In this document: piece by piece, positions 63,975 through 64,000 of the stretch
How positions within the stretch are numbered: position 1 is the first letter of the stretch
Layout: every line of letters starts with the position of its first letter
Assembly (NCBI GenBank): GCA_963730305.1
Contig: CAVSRB010000004.1
Coordinates: 714,332-778,331, forward strand
DNA: 64,000 nucleotides
Direction: 5' to 3'
Source of the DNA: CAMYMQ01 sp963730305
GTDB lineage: Bacteria; Pseudomonadota; Alphaproteobacteria; Bin65
Program-made: the position numbers and the translations under genes
Notes under the pieces: generated by a model
Databases searched by the model: none
What the model saw: only the letters and a program-made list of their open reading frames with translations
What the model was told of the DNA's origin: nothing

Positions 63975-64000
63975 AGCGTCGACGTCGACGACCCCCTCCC

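Overview
The window is about 70% G+C and has the gene content of an alphaproteobacterium, most likely in the Rhodospirillales (inference). The pointers are a Usg-family gene, a fused-type 2-oxoacid:ferredoxin oxidoreductase (korAB), and the run ribF-ileS-lspA-DUF3035 lipoprotein-M16 peptidase pair-pgi-mutL. No rRNA, tRNA, integrase, transposase or CRISPR array was seen.

Layout. 1-1.7 kb: 3' end of a BtuF-like binding protein, a PaaI thioesterase and usg. 1.9-5.7 kb: a membrane Ser/Thr kinase followed by a pseudokinase-TIR fusion, the best candidate for an undescribed signalling or defence module. 5.9-10.3 kb: FprA-type ferredoxin-NADP reductase and korAB. 10.4-14.5 kb: orphan cysD and divergent znuCB/znuA with a candidate Zur box. 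14.5-23.7 kb: small envelope genes, a 1740-residue alpha-2-macroglobulin and pbpC. 23.7-25.6 kb: an island with a 19% G+C spacer and a string of very small genes. 25.9-28.1 kb: two hypothetical genes and a fatty-acid desaturase. 28.4-31.2 kb: Rieske oxygenase plus TRAP binding protein, divergent from a MarR gene across a perfect palindrome. 31.3-43.0 kb: core genes (maoC, ribF, ileS, lspA, M16 pair, pgi, mutL). 43.2-50.4 kb: an aromatic-catabolism cluster (LLM monooxygenase, two-subunit ring dioxygenase, two amidohydrolases, GMC oxidoreductase and a decayed GMC copy). 50.6-55.2 kb: envelope proteins, a diguanylate cyclase, a repeat-tailed DUF6600 protein, carbonic anhydrase and SlyD. 55.2-58.4 kb: MDR dehydrogenase, pobA and a reductive-dehalogenase-like Fe-S protein. 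58.6-64 kb: DUF389 protein, MFS transporter, LpxH-like phosphatase plus glycosyltransferase, and a lipid kinase.

How the parts work together. FprA and KorAB could exchange electrons through ferredoxin. ZnuABC imports zinc. A2M and PbpC form a periplasmic protease-trap and peptidoglycan-repair pair. The Rieske, dioxygenase, decarboxylase and PobA genes indicate growth on substituted aromatics.

Caution on quality. At least nine single-base frame breaks occur in otherwise conserved genes (cysD, znuA, mutL twice, DUF6600, MFS, glycosyltransferase, phosphatase twice). Such density in housekeeping genes suggests residual assembly indels rather than real decay, so the broken genes are annotated over their whole span.
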